Below are positions 1 to 6,060 of a DNA stretch of 6,451 nucleotides, one piece after another. The translations under genes and the position numbers were made by a program. Numbering within the stretch: the stretch's first letter is position 1; every line of letters starts with the position of its first letter. The notes beneath the pieces were generated by a model. The model did no database searches. It saw nothing but the letters and a program-made list of their open reading frames with translations, and was not told the origin of the DNA. This DNA comes from Planctomycetota bacterium (lineage in GTDB: Bacteria > Planctomycetota > Phycisphaerae > UBA1845 > PWPN01), in assembly GCA_020346805.1 (NCBI GenBank), contig CP070790.1:2424175-2430625 (forward strand), written 5' to 3'.

Positions 1-793
1 TATCTTCTTCGACGGCCACATCACTACCAAAACCTGTACCTAACACGTTAGATGCCGGCTGAGCAGACCAACGGCGCGACCATTCGTTCCGATAGTCGTC
101 GCGCTCGTACAGGTAGGCGATCCCAAAATCAGCCGTGCTGTAAGGGCCACTCTTTTGACTGTTGCCGATCATCATTTGTGTACCACGCAGCGCAATCGCC
201 CCGCCGAGCAAATCGAGCCTCGCCTGGATTTCCCAACCGCTGACAGTCTTATGGAAGATGGTGATCTCACTATGATTACCAAAAGTCGTCGCCACCACGT
301 AGTCGCCACTCATGGCCTTGACATATACATGCTCATAGTCGTTGTATCCGGTATAAGGATACAGCTGAGTCTCCTCGATCCACTGTGTCCCCTGTCTAGC
401 GAAGACATAGATAGCCCCAATGTTATTCTGGCCGGCGTCGTGGTAGGCGGAGGAAACCACGACACGATCACCCTCGATCAGAACATCGCTTCCGAACTTA
501 TCGCCGGCCACAGTATTCGATCCAATCAGTTTCGCTTCTTCGACCCAGTTATCACCTTCGCGATGAAAGACGTAAGCTGCTCCTGAGTTCAAGCCGTTCG
601 CGTCATTGAGGTAAGCACCGACCACAATTCGATCGCCACTGAGGCCAACATCCCAACCGAAAAGATCGTAGGCAGCACCATCCGAAGCCACAAGCCTGGC
701 CACCTGACAGGGTGTCTCACCAAAGGCAAGCGTTGCCACTGATATTAGGACGACCATGCTGAAGCACTGTACTACTTTGTATGAAGGGTGCAT
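1..793 (-). CDS. Secreted FG-GAP repeat protein, N-terminal part (runs off the left edge)
   Basis: The frame opens at ATG 793-791 and stays open for 264 codons to the window edge, so the C-terminus is missing. Residues 1-25 look like a Sec signal peptide (Lys6, then hydrophobic CFSMVVLISVATLAFG). From residue 31 on the protein is made of FG-GAP_2-like repeats: LFGWDVGLSGDRIVVGA (44-60) followed by GAAYVFHREGDNWVEEAKL (71-89), then KFGSDVLIEGDRVVVSSA (99-116) with GAIYVFARQGTQWIEETQL (126-144), then weaker copies near 157-190 and 198-230. A new repeat starts at 254 (GFGSDVAVEED). Such repeats fold as beta-propeller blades and occur in extracellular proteins of Planctomycetota; ligand and role are unknown. 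Start choice: AGGGGG lies 7 bases upstream. The gene has its own candidate promoter about 110 bases upstream. Unlike the protease propeller, these blades lack D-x-D-x-D-G loops. The missing part may carry more blades and a sorting tail. Family call is firm, function is not. Confidence 0.85.
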   Translation of the reverse strand, partial: MHPSYKVVQCFSMVVLISVATLAFGETPCQVARLVASDGAAYDLFGWDVGLSGDRIVVGAYLNDANGLNSGAAYVFHREGDNWVEEAKLIGSNTVAGDKFGSDVLIEGDRVVVSSAYHDAGQNNIGAIYVFARQGTQWIEETQLYPYTGYNDYEHVYVKAMSGDYVVATTFGNHSEITIFHKTVSGWEIQARLDLLGGAIALRGTQMMIGNSQKSGPYSTADFGIAYLYERDDYRNEWSRRWSAQPASNVLGTGFGSDVAVEED

Positions 794-800
794 GGCAAGG

Positions 801-806
801 CCCCCT
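801..806 (-). promoter_or_regulatory. Ribosome binding site of the FG-GAP gene
   Basis: The minus strand reads AGGGGG here, 7 bases before the ATG at 793. It supports this start over the in-frame ATG at codon 13, which would fall inside the signal peptide. Confidence 0.6.
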
Positions 807-862
807 AGACAAGACCAATGTAATGCTTCTCAACTGTCAACAAACATATCCGTATCTGTATA

Positions 863-889
863 GCGCCTTGACCGGCGCACGCGACCGGT
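863..889 (-). promoter_or_regulatory. Small overlapping hairpins in the FG-GAP gene leader
   Basis: GCGCC (863-867) can pair with GGCGC (874-878). Alternatively, ACCGG (871-875) can pair with CCGGT (885-889). The two pairings use overlapping bases and exclude each other. They fall within the presumed 5' leader, between the candidate transcription start near 903 and the start codon at 793. Stems are only 5 bp, so function is uncertain; no known riboswitch was recognised. Confidence 0.25.
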
Positions 890-909
890 TGGTTCCGTAA
901 GATTCACCC

Positions 910-937
910 ATTATACCACCCCAGTCGCTGTCAGCAA
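910..937 (-). promoter_or_regulatory. Candidate sigma-70-type promoter for the FG-GAP gene
   Basis: On the minus strand a perfect TATAAT (915-910) follows TTGCTG (937-932) after a 16-base spacer. The -10 box is ideal; the -35 box matches only 3 of 6 positions of TTGACA. An A7 tract (961-955) lies about 18 bases upstream of the -35 box, where an UP element could sit. Transcription would start near 903, giving a leader of about 110 bases. An inverted repeat, CCACCC/GGGTGG (953-948 and 921-916), brackets the -35 box and abuts the -10 box. Confidence 0.5.
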
Positions 938-953
938 GTACTATTTCGGGTGG
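916..953. repeat. Inverted repeat CCACCC/GGGTGG around the -35 box
   Basis: CCACCC at 916-921 and GGGTGG at 948-953 form a perfect 6-bp inverted repeat separated by 26 bases. It surrounds the -35 box of the candidate FG-GAP promoter and touches the -10 box, a layout that would suit an operator. Read on the plus strand, the right arm is followed by C and seven Ts, so it superficially resembles a terminator. The 26-base loop and the lack of any plus-strand gene upstream argue against that reading. Confidence 0.3.
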
Positions 954-1303
954 CTTTTTTTCGTGTATACGCCGAACATCGTCCGAGAACATCCCTGCCG
1001 ACGCCCGCTAGGCATGAATAGAAACGGGCGATAAGGAGTAATCGGGATGACCCGGCATACCTACGATCAACTTTCTTAAACACCACTCAATACTCATGTC
1101 GTATCGGCACATCTTCCATCTTTCCATATACCTGGGATTAAAGTTTTGGTGCCATATTTGACTTGTCGTGGTTCTATCCTTACACCAAGATCGACTAGAT
1201 TTACATCTCTTTCGTCAAAATGCTCCTAATATGATCTTCTTTGGGGCGTTTTTTGGATGTTTGATTATCAAAACCAAGCGATAATACATGGTCTAATTGT
1301 TGA
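954..1303. other. Intergenic stretch without a recognised gene
   Basis: This lies between the nitroreductase stop (1304) and the promoter region of the FG-GAP gene. It holds a hairpin CGCCCG/CGGGCG (1002-1007 and 1025-1030). It also holds a plus-strand AAGGAG (1033-1038) followed by a 10-codon ORF (1047-1079), whose ATG sits in the loop of CGGG-ATGA-CCCG (1043-1054). A short ATTATC/GATAAT inverted repeat lies near 1265-1286, but no T tract follows it on the minus strand, so no Rho-independent terminator for the nitroreductase gene is visible. The rest shows nothing recognisable. Confidence 0.5.
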
Positions 1304-2026
1304 CTACGCTGGATAACCCACGGTTTGTGCATAAAGCACTCGCTGTTCAGGACGCAGCTTCAACTCAGTAGCCAAGCCCGCCTTGTTGCAGTTGTGGAAC
1401 CACGCCGCCAATCCCTGCGAGGCAGCAAACAAATAGACGTTTCCAGCAATGAGACCAGTGGCCACATTGTAATAAGACTTCTGGATCTCGGGATCTCTAA
1501 GCCCAGGCTCTTGCGGTATTCCCTTGCTGTATTTGGCGATATCCCCAACATAGATGAGATTCACTGGTGCTTTAGCTGCACCTCCCCGGCGACCACGACG
1601 ACCAAGCTTACCGCGATGATCCCCGGCAAGAACAGGCATCAGACGGTGAGAAACTGCTTCATAGAGATAAATTCCTTCCGGCAGGACAATGTACAGGTCA
1701 ATCTCCTGCGAGTTACTTGCCGATGCAGCCGTTCTACCAATCCTACCACGTGGTCCATTCTCTCGATTCACGCCCCACGCTGCCCAGAGAAGATCGGACA
1801 ACATCTGTGACGGAAGTTTCCGCTTACTGATGCTGCGGTTAGTCTTCCTCTCCCACAGGGCTGCCAGGACGGACTTGCCACCTTCTTTCTGGGGTTGGGG
1901 AAGAATGATTGGTTGCAGATCCTGGGTGGAACTGTTCGATGTACTGGTGTCTTGGGCAGAACTGGACGTACGGGTAGCCAACACAGCAACAGTCGGTATA
2001 GCCTTTAAGAATATCCTGCGATTCAA
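1304..2026 (-). CDS. Tat-exported nitroreductase/SagB-like flavoprotein
   Basis: A 240-residue protein. Residues 1-24 form a twin-arginine signal (MNRRIFLKA, hydrophobic stretch, SSA before Gln25), so a folded, cofactor-loaded enzyme is probably exported. A Ser/Thr/Gln-rich linker (26-46) precedes a nitroreductase-fold domain: ERKTNRSISKRKL (59-71), LSDLLWAAWGVNR (76-88), GRTAASASNSQEIDLYIVLPEG (97-118), YLYEA (120-124), APVNLIYVGDIAKYS (153-167), and NVATGLIAGNVYLFAASQGL (187-206). This pattern is typical of small FMN-dependent SagB/nitroreductase proteins; the substrate is unknown. An Arg/Gly-rich basic stretch (GKLGRRGRRGGAAK, 139-152) is unusual. Start: TTG at 2026 has GGAGG 5 bases upstream and puts NRR at the N-terminus. 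TTG at 2038 is in frame, would add four residues, and lacks a clear ribosome site. No operon partner lies nearby. Confidence 0.8.
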   Translation of the reverse strand: MNRRIFLKAIPTVAVLATRTSSSAQDTSTSNSSTQDLQPIILPQPQKEGGKSVLAALWERKTNRSISKRKLPSQMLSDLLWAAWGVNRENGPRGRIGRTAASASNSQEIDLYIVLPEGIYLYEAVSHRLMPVLAGDHRGKLGRRGRRGGAAKAPVNLIYVGDIAKYSKGIPQEPGLRDPEIQKSYYNVATGLIAGNVYLFAASQGLAAWFHNCNKAGLATELKLRPEQRVLYAQTVGYPA

Positions 2027-2030
2027 GTTG

Positions 2031-2036
2031 CCCTCC
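2031..2036 (-). promoter_or_regulatory. Ribosome binding site deciding the TTG start of the nitroreductase
   Basis: The minus strand reads GGAGGG here, with GGAGG ending 5 bases before TTG 2026-2024. It lies inside codons 2-3 of the longer reading from TTG 2038, which has only a weak AAGA upstream. The shorter start is therefore preferred. The surrounding 10-mer AGATTGGAGG is identical to the one in front of the protease start. Confidence 0.55.
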
Positions 2037-2038
2037 AA

Positions 2039-2319
2039 TCTTCGAATTTCATTCGGTGGGACGGATTTTCGCGACCTCGTATAATTAGTAGAAAAGGTAT
2101 TGAGATTAATCTTCGCTCACTTTAATCGGACAGGCTGTGCTTGTCCAGCATATACGCTGTGGTCGTCGTTTCATATTATTAATGATCAAATCCAATCAAG
2201 TTATTACTGATGTTCTGACGTAATGCATTGCAATCTTAGACGTGTTGAGCGTTATATCTTCTTCCCCTGTGACCTATCCAACGTAATGATCCCGACCGGC
2301 TTTTTATCATAACATATTC
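2039..2319. other. Intergenic stretch between protease and nitroreductase genes
   Basis: This follows the protease stop (TAA 2322-2320) and should hold the nitroreductase promoter. It is AT-rich. A weak TTGATT and TAATAT pair (minus strand, roughly 2200-2175) has a 15-base spacer and is not convincing. GGACA/TGTCC (2128-2146) can form a small hairpin. No T-tailed stem follows the protease gene on the minus strand. A 9-codon ORF (2052-2023) overlaps the nitroreductase start. Confidence 0.4.
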
Positions 2320-4674
2320 TTAATTCGCACAATAAGGATCCGCCGGATTGTTTTGCCCGCTATAACATCGCTGGAAGATTGAAAAGTCATCCTGGTCGAC
2401 ATCATTATCAGTATCGAAGTCTTTTTCTTCACAACCGGCGCTCAATGGTATAGCCGGTCCTGACGAACATGCTTGAAATGCATTGAAGTCATCCTGATCC
2501 ACGTCGCCGTCGCAGTCAGCATCTCCCCACTGCGCCCTTCTTGGACATATAAAACAACCGTAGCAGCCGCTTCTACCGCAGTCGTACTGAAACTGCGGCC
2601 ACTCCACGTTCTCTTCGTCATAGGCACCACCGACATTCCATGCATAAATCACAGCCCTTTGCCGGTCAGCATAGTCGTTCGCACAGGCCATCAAGTCGAC
2701 ATTGCCGTCACCGTCGATATCACCTAGAAGCGGTGTGCTGAACTCGCTCTTGGCAATCTGTTTGGGGAATCCGTCCAGCACATCCCCCTCAAAATTCCAA
2801 GCAATGACCTTGTCCTTAACTGCGACGACTATATCCGGGATATCATCACCATCCACGTCGCCAATAGCGCTCGAGCCGAGCGGGAAGTTGGTGCTGTAAT
2901 ACTCTACCAAGTCGTCATGCAACAAATGGCGCACAGCATTTCCCTGATAATCCACTATGCTTGTACGGCGCACCGCGGACCGGTTGTAGACAACTTTCAG
3001 ATATCCATCCCCGTCAAAATCGGCCAATGCCGGACTACCTCCACCATAACTGCCACCCACTGTCCAGAGAACACCACCCATATTGTCCAATGCGTAGAGA
3101 TACACGTCAGTCAGAAACACGATCTCAGCTGTGCCATCACTGTCTAAATCACCTACTACCGGCGAGGCGATCTGCGAATTGTGGTCATATATCTGCGGCC
3201 ATCCCTCTACCATTGTGCCGTCGCCATTCAGTACATAGATCTCCGTTTTCCACGGCACTTCCTCGCCCGAAAGGTACAAGCCGTTGGCATATACGATTTC
3301 AAATTCGCGATCACCATCCAGGTTCCCGACTGCCGGAAGACGATTGTAGAAACAGGTCTGGGCGAGGGAATACGGAATGCTCACGGGCCAACCTGCTCCC
3401 AAGTAGTTACCTGCATGGTCAAAAACCTCTAAATAGACTATAGCCGCCCCTGACGATTTTGACAGGACGATGATCTCCGCCTTTGCATCCAGGTTGATGT
3501 CTGCCACGACGACGGAGTTCATGTTCAACGCATCGCCAGCCAGTGACCAACTGTTCTTGACCGTGCCATCGCTGCTGAGAGCATACAGGTACACACCATC
3601 CGGGAAACTCACGGCGAAGACAACGTCTTTTGAACCGTCGTCATCGATATCTCCAATGGCCGGCGTTGAAAAGTAGATCGATCCATCGGGAGCAACAGGC
3701 CATCCATCCAGGTAGCTACCATTTCCCGAGAAGGCAAATGCGCCTCTGGAATGCACCGGATAATTCATCACGATTTCCAGGCCATCTTCTGCTGTGAGGT
3801 CTGCGGCTGCGAGTTGCATCATGAAATAGGCCGCGTAGCCTACCGGCAATTTTTGTGGCCAGCCCTGCTTCAGCGTAGGATCCATGTATACCGGCACAAC
3901 CTCTGCCTCACTGCCGTTGACAACGATCCGGATGCGATAGCGACCCGCTTGCTGGATTGTCATTTGACCTGTATCCAACTGAGCGATCAAGTCATCATGA
4001 ACCTCTTGGAGACCTCCATTCGCAAGCTGCACACCGTCGGTATACCATAATCCTGGGTTCTGTTCGTATTCATACTCAAGGTAGTAACTCGAGAAAGCTG
4101 GCCATTTCACTGTACCTATGATGTCTATCACGCCACCAATTCGCAGCACATCATCCGGTTCAGGAGAAGTAATATACGTTCGGTCAACTATCACCGAACA
4201 GTAATCGGTATACACTTCGTTGAATGTGTCTGCCACAACAAGCTTCAGCAGGTAATTCCCATCAATGAAGGGCATGGTATCCCATGCCAGAAGTTCACCG
4301 TACGCAACCGGGCTGTAAACAGTATCTCCAATCTGCTGCCACGAAACACCGTCCAGGTCTTTCACAAAAAGCTCGTAGGAGGCGAAATCGACGCCGTCAG
4401 CAAGACCCTCTACAGAAACCACCCCGTCGACAAGGGCCTGGTGTTGTGGGTCGGTGATAAGTGCAAGGCACGGCTCATGGCCGATTTCCAGAGCATGAAG
4501 GGCATTGATCTGGCCGTGCCCAAATAACATGTCCCAACCGGCCTCACCCAGATCGTCGCTTGTGGTCCTCAGAACCTGCCTTACCTCCTCACTGTTGAAA
4601 GCCGGATAGTGACTCAGAACCAGCGCGGACAGGCCCGCCACATGCGGTGCCGCCTGACTCGTCCCCGAAAGCAC
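2320..4674 (-). CDS. S8 subtilase, C-terminal part: catalytic Ser, Ig-like regions, FG-GAP propeller, dockerin-like tail
   Basis: This is the downstream part of the interrupted protease, 784 residues from a GTG at 4674. Ser6 in SGTSQAAPHVAG is the subtilisin nucleophile, and the catalytic domain ends near residue 66. Two beta-sandwich regions follow (about 70-165 and 167-265). Next come about eight FG-GAP/VCBS-type motifs, near 290, 341 (GDIDDDGSKDVVF), 390, 450, 508 (GDLDSDGTAEIVF), 550, 604 and 650 (GDIDGDGNVDLMA), forming a likely beta-propeller that ends at WPQFQYDCGRSGCYG. Copies 290, 390 and 450 have degenerate calcium loops. Residues 717-784 hold two dockerin-like loops (DADCDGDVDQDDF, DFDTDNDVDQDDF). 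The GTG has no Shine-Dalgarno, and this piece lacks a signal peptide, Asp and His, so it is unlikely to be a gene on its own. It is in the same frame as the upstream half, separated only by TAA 4716-4714 plus 13 sense codons. No stop occurs in the 784 codons. Confidence 0.85.
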   Translation of the reverse strand: MLSGTSQAAPHVAGLSALVLSHYPAFNSEEVRQVLRTTSDDLGEAGWDMLFGHGQINALHALEIGHEPCLALITDPQHQALVDGVVSVEGLADGVDFASYELFVKDLDGVSWQQIGDTVYSPVAYGELLAWDTMPFIDGNYLLKLVVADTFNEVYTDYCSVIVDRTYITSPEPDDVLRIGGVIDIIGTVKWPAFSSYYLEYEYEQNPGLWYTDGVQLANGGLQEVHDDLIAQLDTGQMTIQQAGRYRIRIVVNGSEAEVVPVYMDPTLKQGWPQKLPVGYAAYFMMQLAAADLTAEDGLEIVMNYPVHSRGAFAFSGNGSYLDGWPVAPDGSIYFSTPAIGDIDDDGSKDVVFAVSFPDGVYLYALSSDGTVKNSWSLAGDALNMNSVVVADINLDAKAEIIVLSKSSGAAIVYLEVFDHAGNYLGAGWPVSIPYSLAQTCFYNRLPAVGNLDGDREFEIVYANGLYLSGEEVPWKTEIYVLNGDGTMVEGWPQIYDHNSQIASPVVGDLDSDGTAEIVFLTDVYLYALDNMGGVLWTVGGSYGGGSPALADFDGDGYLKVVYNRSAVRRTSIVDYQGNAVRHLLHDDLVEYYSTNFPLGSSAIGDVDGDDIPDIVVAVKDKVIAWNFEGDVLDGFPKQIAKSEFSTPLLGDIDGDGNVDLMACANDYADRQRAVIYAWNVGGAYDEENVEWPQFQYDCGRSGCYGCFICPRRAQWGDADCDGDVDQDDFNAFQACSSGPAIPLSAGCEEKDFDTDNDVDQDDFSIFQRCYSGQNNPADPYCAN
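2323..2526 (-). other. Dockerin-like C-terminal domain of the protease
   Basis: The last 68 residues contain two EF-hand-like loops, each of the form D-x-D-x-D/N-x-D-V-D-Q-D-D-F followed by x-x-F-Q-x-C. Asp/Asn at loop positions 1, 3, 5, 9 and 12 suits calcium binding as in type I dockerins. Each half ends in a Cys-containing S-G segment, and the protein ends NPADPYCAN. In Planctomycetota such tails are frequent on secreted proteins and probably attach or sort them. The partner is not in this window. Confidence 0.7.
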
Positions 4675-4713
4675 TGAGTAGTGATCACCGACAAGTATGC
4701 CTCGACTAGTCCC

Positions 4714-4716
4714 TTA
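4714..4716 (-). other. In-frame TAA interrupting the subtilase
   Basis: The minus strand reads CTG AGT TCG TAA GGG ACT AGT CGA, then continues without a frame change to TCA GTG CTT TCG GGG ACG AGT CAG, which encodes the catalytic SGTSQ. The distance from the TAA to the GTG at 4674 is 42 bases, a multiple of three. Joined from ATG 6048, the gene would be 1242 codons plus stop, with Asp244, His300, Asn392, the stop at 445 and Ser464. The 19 codons between DILSLSS and SGTSQ are a normal length for S8 relatives with an ILSL...GT...SGTS layout, so nothing seems deleted. The stop is one substitution away from CAA, AAA, GAA, TAC, TAT, TCA or TTA. Confidence 0.85.
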
Positions 4717-6048
4717 CGAACTCAGAGACAAGATATCCGTCCCAGGACCAGCCACGTCGATAGCACTACCAAAGTTCGAGAAGCCTGCCAACAATCCCTC
4801 ATGATTAGCGGCCGATATAGTGATAGTTTCTTTGAGATTCGCTGGACAATAAGCGGCTGCGTCGGCCTCGTCATTACCAGCTGCGGCTACCAGTATGACG
4901 CCGCCGGTGTAGGGGCCGTCACCATAATATGCGTATCGAATCGCATCCACGATGACCGCGGATTGGACAGAAAGGCGCCAACTCATGTTGATAATATCAG
5001 CCCCGTTGTCGGCGGCATATCGTATTGCTTCAGCATACGACGACGAGGACGTGGCCTTTAAGCACATGACTTTCGAGTACCAGGTGACACCCGCTATACC
5101 GCGCGCATTATTCCCGATCGCTGCGGCGATCCCGGCAACGTGTGTGCCATGCCCATAGCTGTCAGTTACATCATTGTTGGATGACGAGAAGTTCCAGCCG
5201 CGCACATCGTCGACATATCCATTGAGGTCGTCATCGACTCCGCCCACACCATTAAGTTCCAGCCCGTTAGTCCAGATGTTGGCAGCGATATCTTCGTGGG
5301 AGTAGTCAACACCAGTATCCACGATCGCAATGATGATCTCATTATCCCCTTGCGAGATGTCCCATGCCATGTGCGCTTGAATGGCCTCTAAACCCCACAT
5401 GTCGTTAAAATCCTGGCCCCAGGAACCGTATGACCAGTCACCATTCTGATCGGGATCGATATATGTGTCATCAGGTAGAGTGGAAGACTCGGGAAGGTAA
5501 TCCGGTTCCGCGTACTGAATGGCGGGATCGATCTGGCAATCGTGAAGCAGAGGAAGGAGATGAGCCTCGGCCGGGAGGCCTAGGAGGTAGATGTTGTGCA
5601 TGTGGAGGGGCTCAAGTCTGGCGGGGGCTCTGAGGCTTCGGCGCTGTAGCCTCAAGAGAAGTTGTGAATTCACAACGCCTTGTGGTTGCAGATGACCCAC
5701 GTCCCCGTCAGGTTGCCCGCCGAGAAGTTGCGGCGTGGGGGCAAGTCGCCTGATCGGGGTAACATTGTACTTGGCGATTAGGTGGCTAATGTCAGCCAGC
5801 GTACGCCCCGGATTAAGCTTCACGATGACTTGATTCGGTAGAAACGTGCTGCGGGGGGAAGGCCCAGGTACCCGGTACTGCCCGGGGCGCTTGGACGATG
5901 AACTGTGGATCCAGACAGCCGGCTGCTCGCCGGGAAGCAAAGGTTGATCCACAGTGCGATGAACAGGGGGGATTGGCGAAGCGCCTAGGGATTGAGGGGG
6001 TAAAGAAGCGGCAAACGAGAGGATAAGTGCGGCAGGTATTGCGTTCAT
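4714..6048 (-). CDS. S8 subtilase, N-terminal part: signal peptide, prodomain, catalytic Asp/His/Asn (ends at internal TAA)
   Basis: This is the upstream part of the interrupted protease, 444 residues from ATG 6048. Residues 1-23 resemble a Sec signal (AIPAALILSFAASL, then SLGA before Ser24) but lack a basic n-region. A prodomain follows at about 68-185 (FLPNQVIVKL near 69-78 and IQYAEPDYL at 177-185). Its middle (about 105-150) is a Leu/Arg/Gln-rich insert. The catalytic domain starts near 217 (WGLEAIQAHMAWDIS): Asp244 in IVDTGVDYSHED, His300 in GHGTHVAG, oxyanion Asn392 in AAAGND, and an Asp-rich DDDLNGYVDDVRGWNF segment (272-287) usual in this subgroup. It ends at DILSLSS before TAA, just before the catalytic Ser, so alone it cannot be an active protease. 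Start: GGAGG lies 7 bases before ATG 6048. GTG 6069 and ATG 6054 are in frame but lie upstream of or against that site. Family assignment is firm. Confidence 0.88.
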   Translation of the reverse strand: MNAIPAALILSFAASLPPQSLGASPIPPVHRTVDQPLLPGEQPAVWIHSSSSKRPGQYRVPGPSPRSTFLPNQVIVKLNPGRTLADISHLIAKYNVTPIRRLAPTPQLLGGQPDGDVGHLQPQGVVNSQLLLRLQRRSLRAPARLEPLHMHNIYLLGLPAEAHLLPLLHDCQIDPAIQYAEPDYLPESSTLPDDTYIDPDQNGDWSYGSWGQDFNDMWGLEAIQAHMAWDISQGDNEIIIAIVDTGVDYSHEDIAANIWTNGLELNGVGGVDDDLNGYVDDVRGWNFSSSNNDVTDSYGHGTHVAGIAAAIGNNARGIAGVTWYSKVMCLKATSSSSYAEAIRYAADNGADIINMSWRLSVQSAVIVDAIRYAYYGDGPYTGGVILVAAAGNDEADAAAYCPANLKETITISAANHEGLLAGFSNFGSAIDVAGPGTDILSLSS

Positions 6049-6055
6049 GGCCATA

Positions 6056-6060
6056 CCTCC
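6056..6060 (-). promoter_or_regulatory. Ribosome binding site of the protease
   Basis: GGAGG on the minus strand lies 7 bases before ATG 6048. It directly precedes the T of the alternative ATG 6054 (1 base away, too close) and lies inside the longer reading from GTG 6069, so it fixes the start at 6048. Confidence 0.75.

Noticed and set aside
155..586. 143-codon plus-strand ORF
   Set aside because: It lies opposite the FG-GAP repeats, whose minus-strand translation is clearly a known family. The plus-strand product has no recognisable motif.
916..961. Plus-strand Rho-independent terminator (GGGTGG stem then C and T7)
   Set aside because: The stem is only 6 bp with a 26-base loop, and no plus-strand gene precedes it. 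The sequence is better explained as a minus-strand promoter region with an upstream A tract.
837..992. 51-codon minus-strand ORF starting at ATG 992
   Set aside because: It overlaps the TATAAT promoter of the FG-GAP gene, has no properly spaced ribosome site and resembles no known family.
2473..4050. Several plus-strand ORFs of 65-160 codons opposite the protease
   Set aside because: They are antisense shadows of the Asp-rich repeat region; their products are of low-complexity Ser/Pro/His/Arg character without domain signatures.
4672..4674. GTG as a genuine start for a separate downstream gene
   Set aside because: There is no Shine-Dalgarno in the preceding 20 bases, no signal peptide, and the codon falls in the middle of the conserved S8 catalytic domain.
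4674..4716. Frameshift between the two protease halves
   Set aside because: The distance from the TAA first base (4716) to the GTG first base (4674) is 42, a multiple of three, and translation through the TAA joins the halves cleanly. It is a nonsense codon, not an indel.
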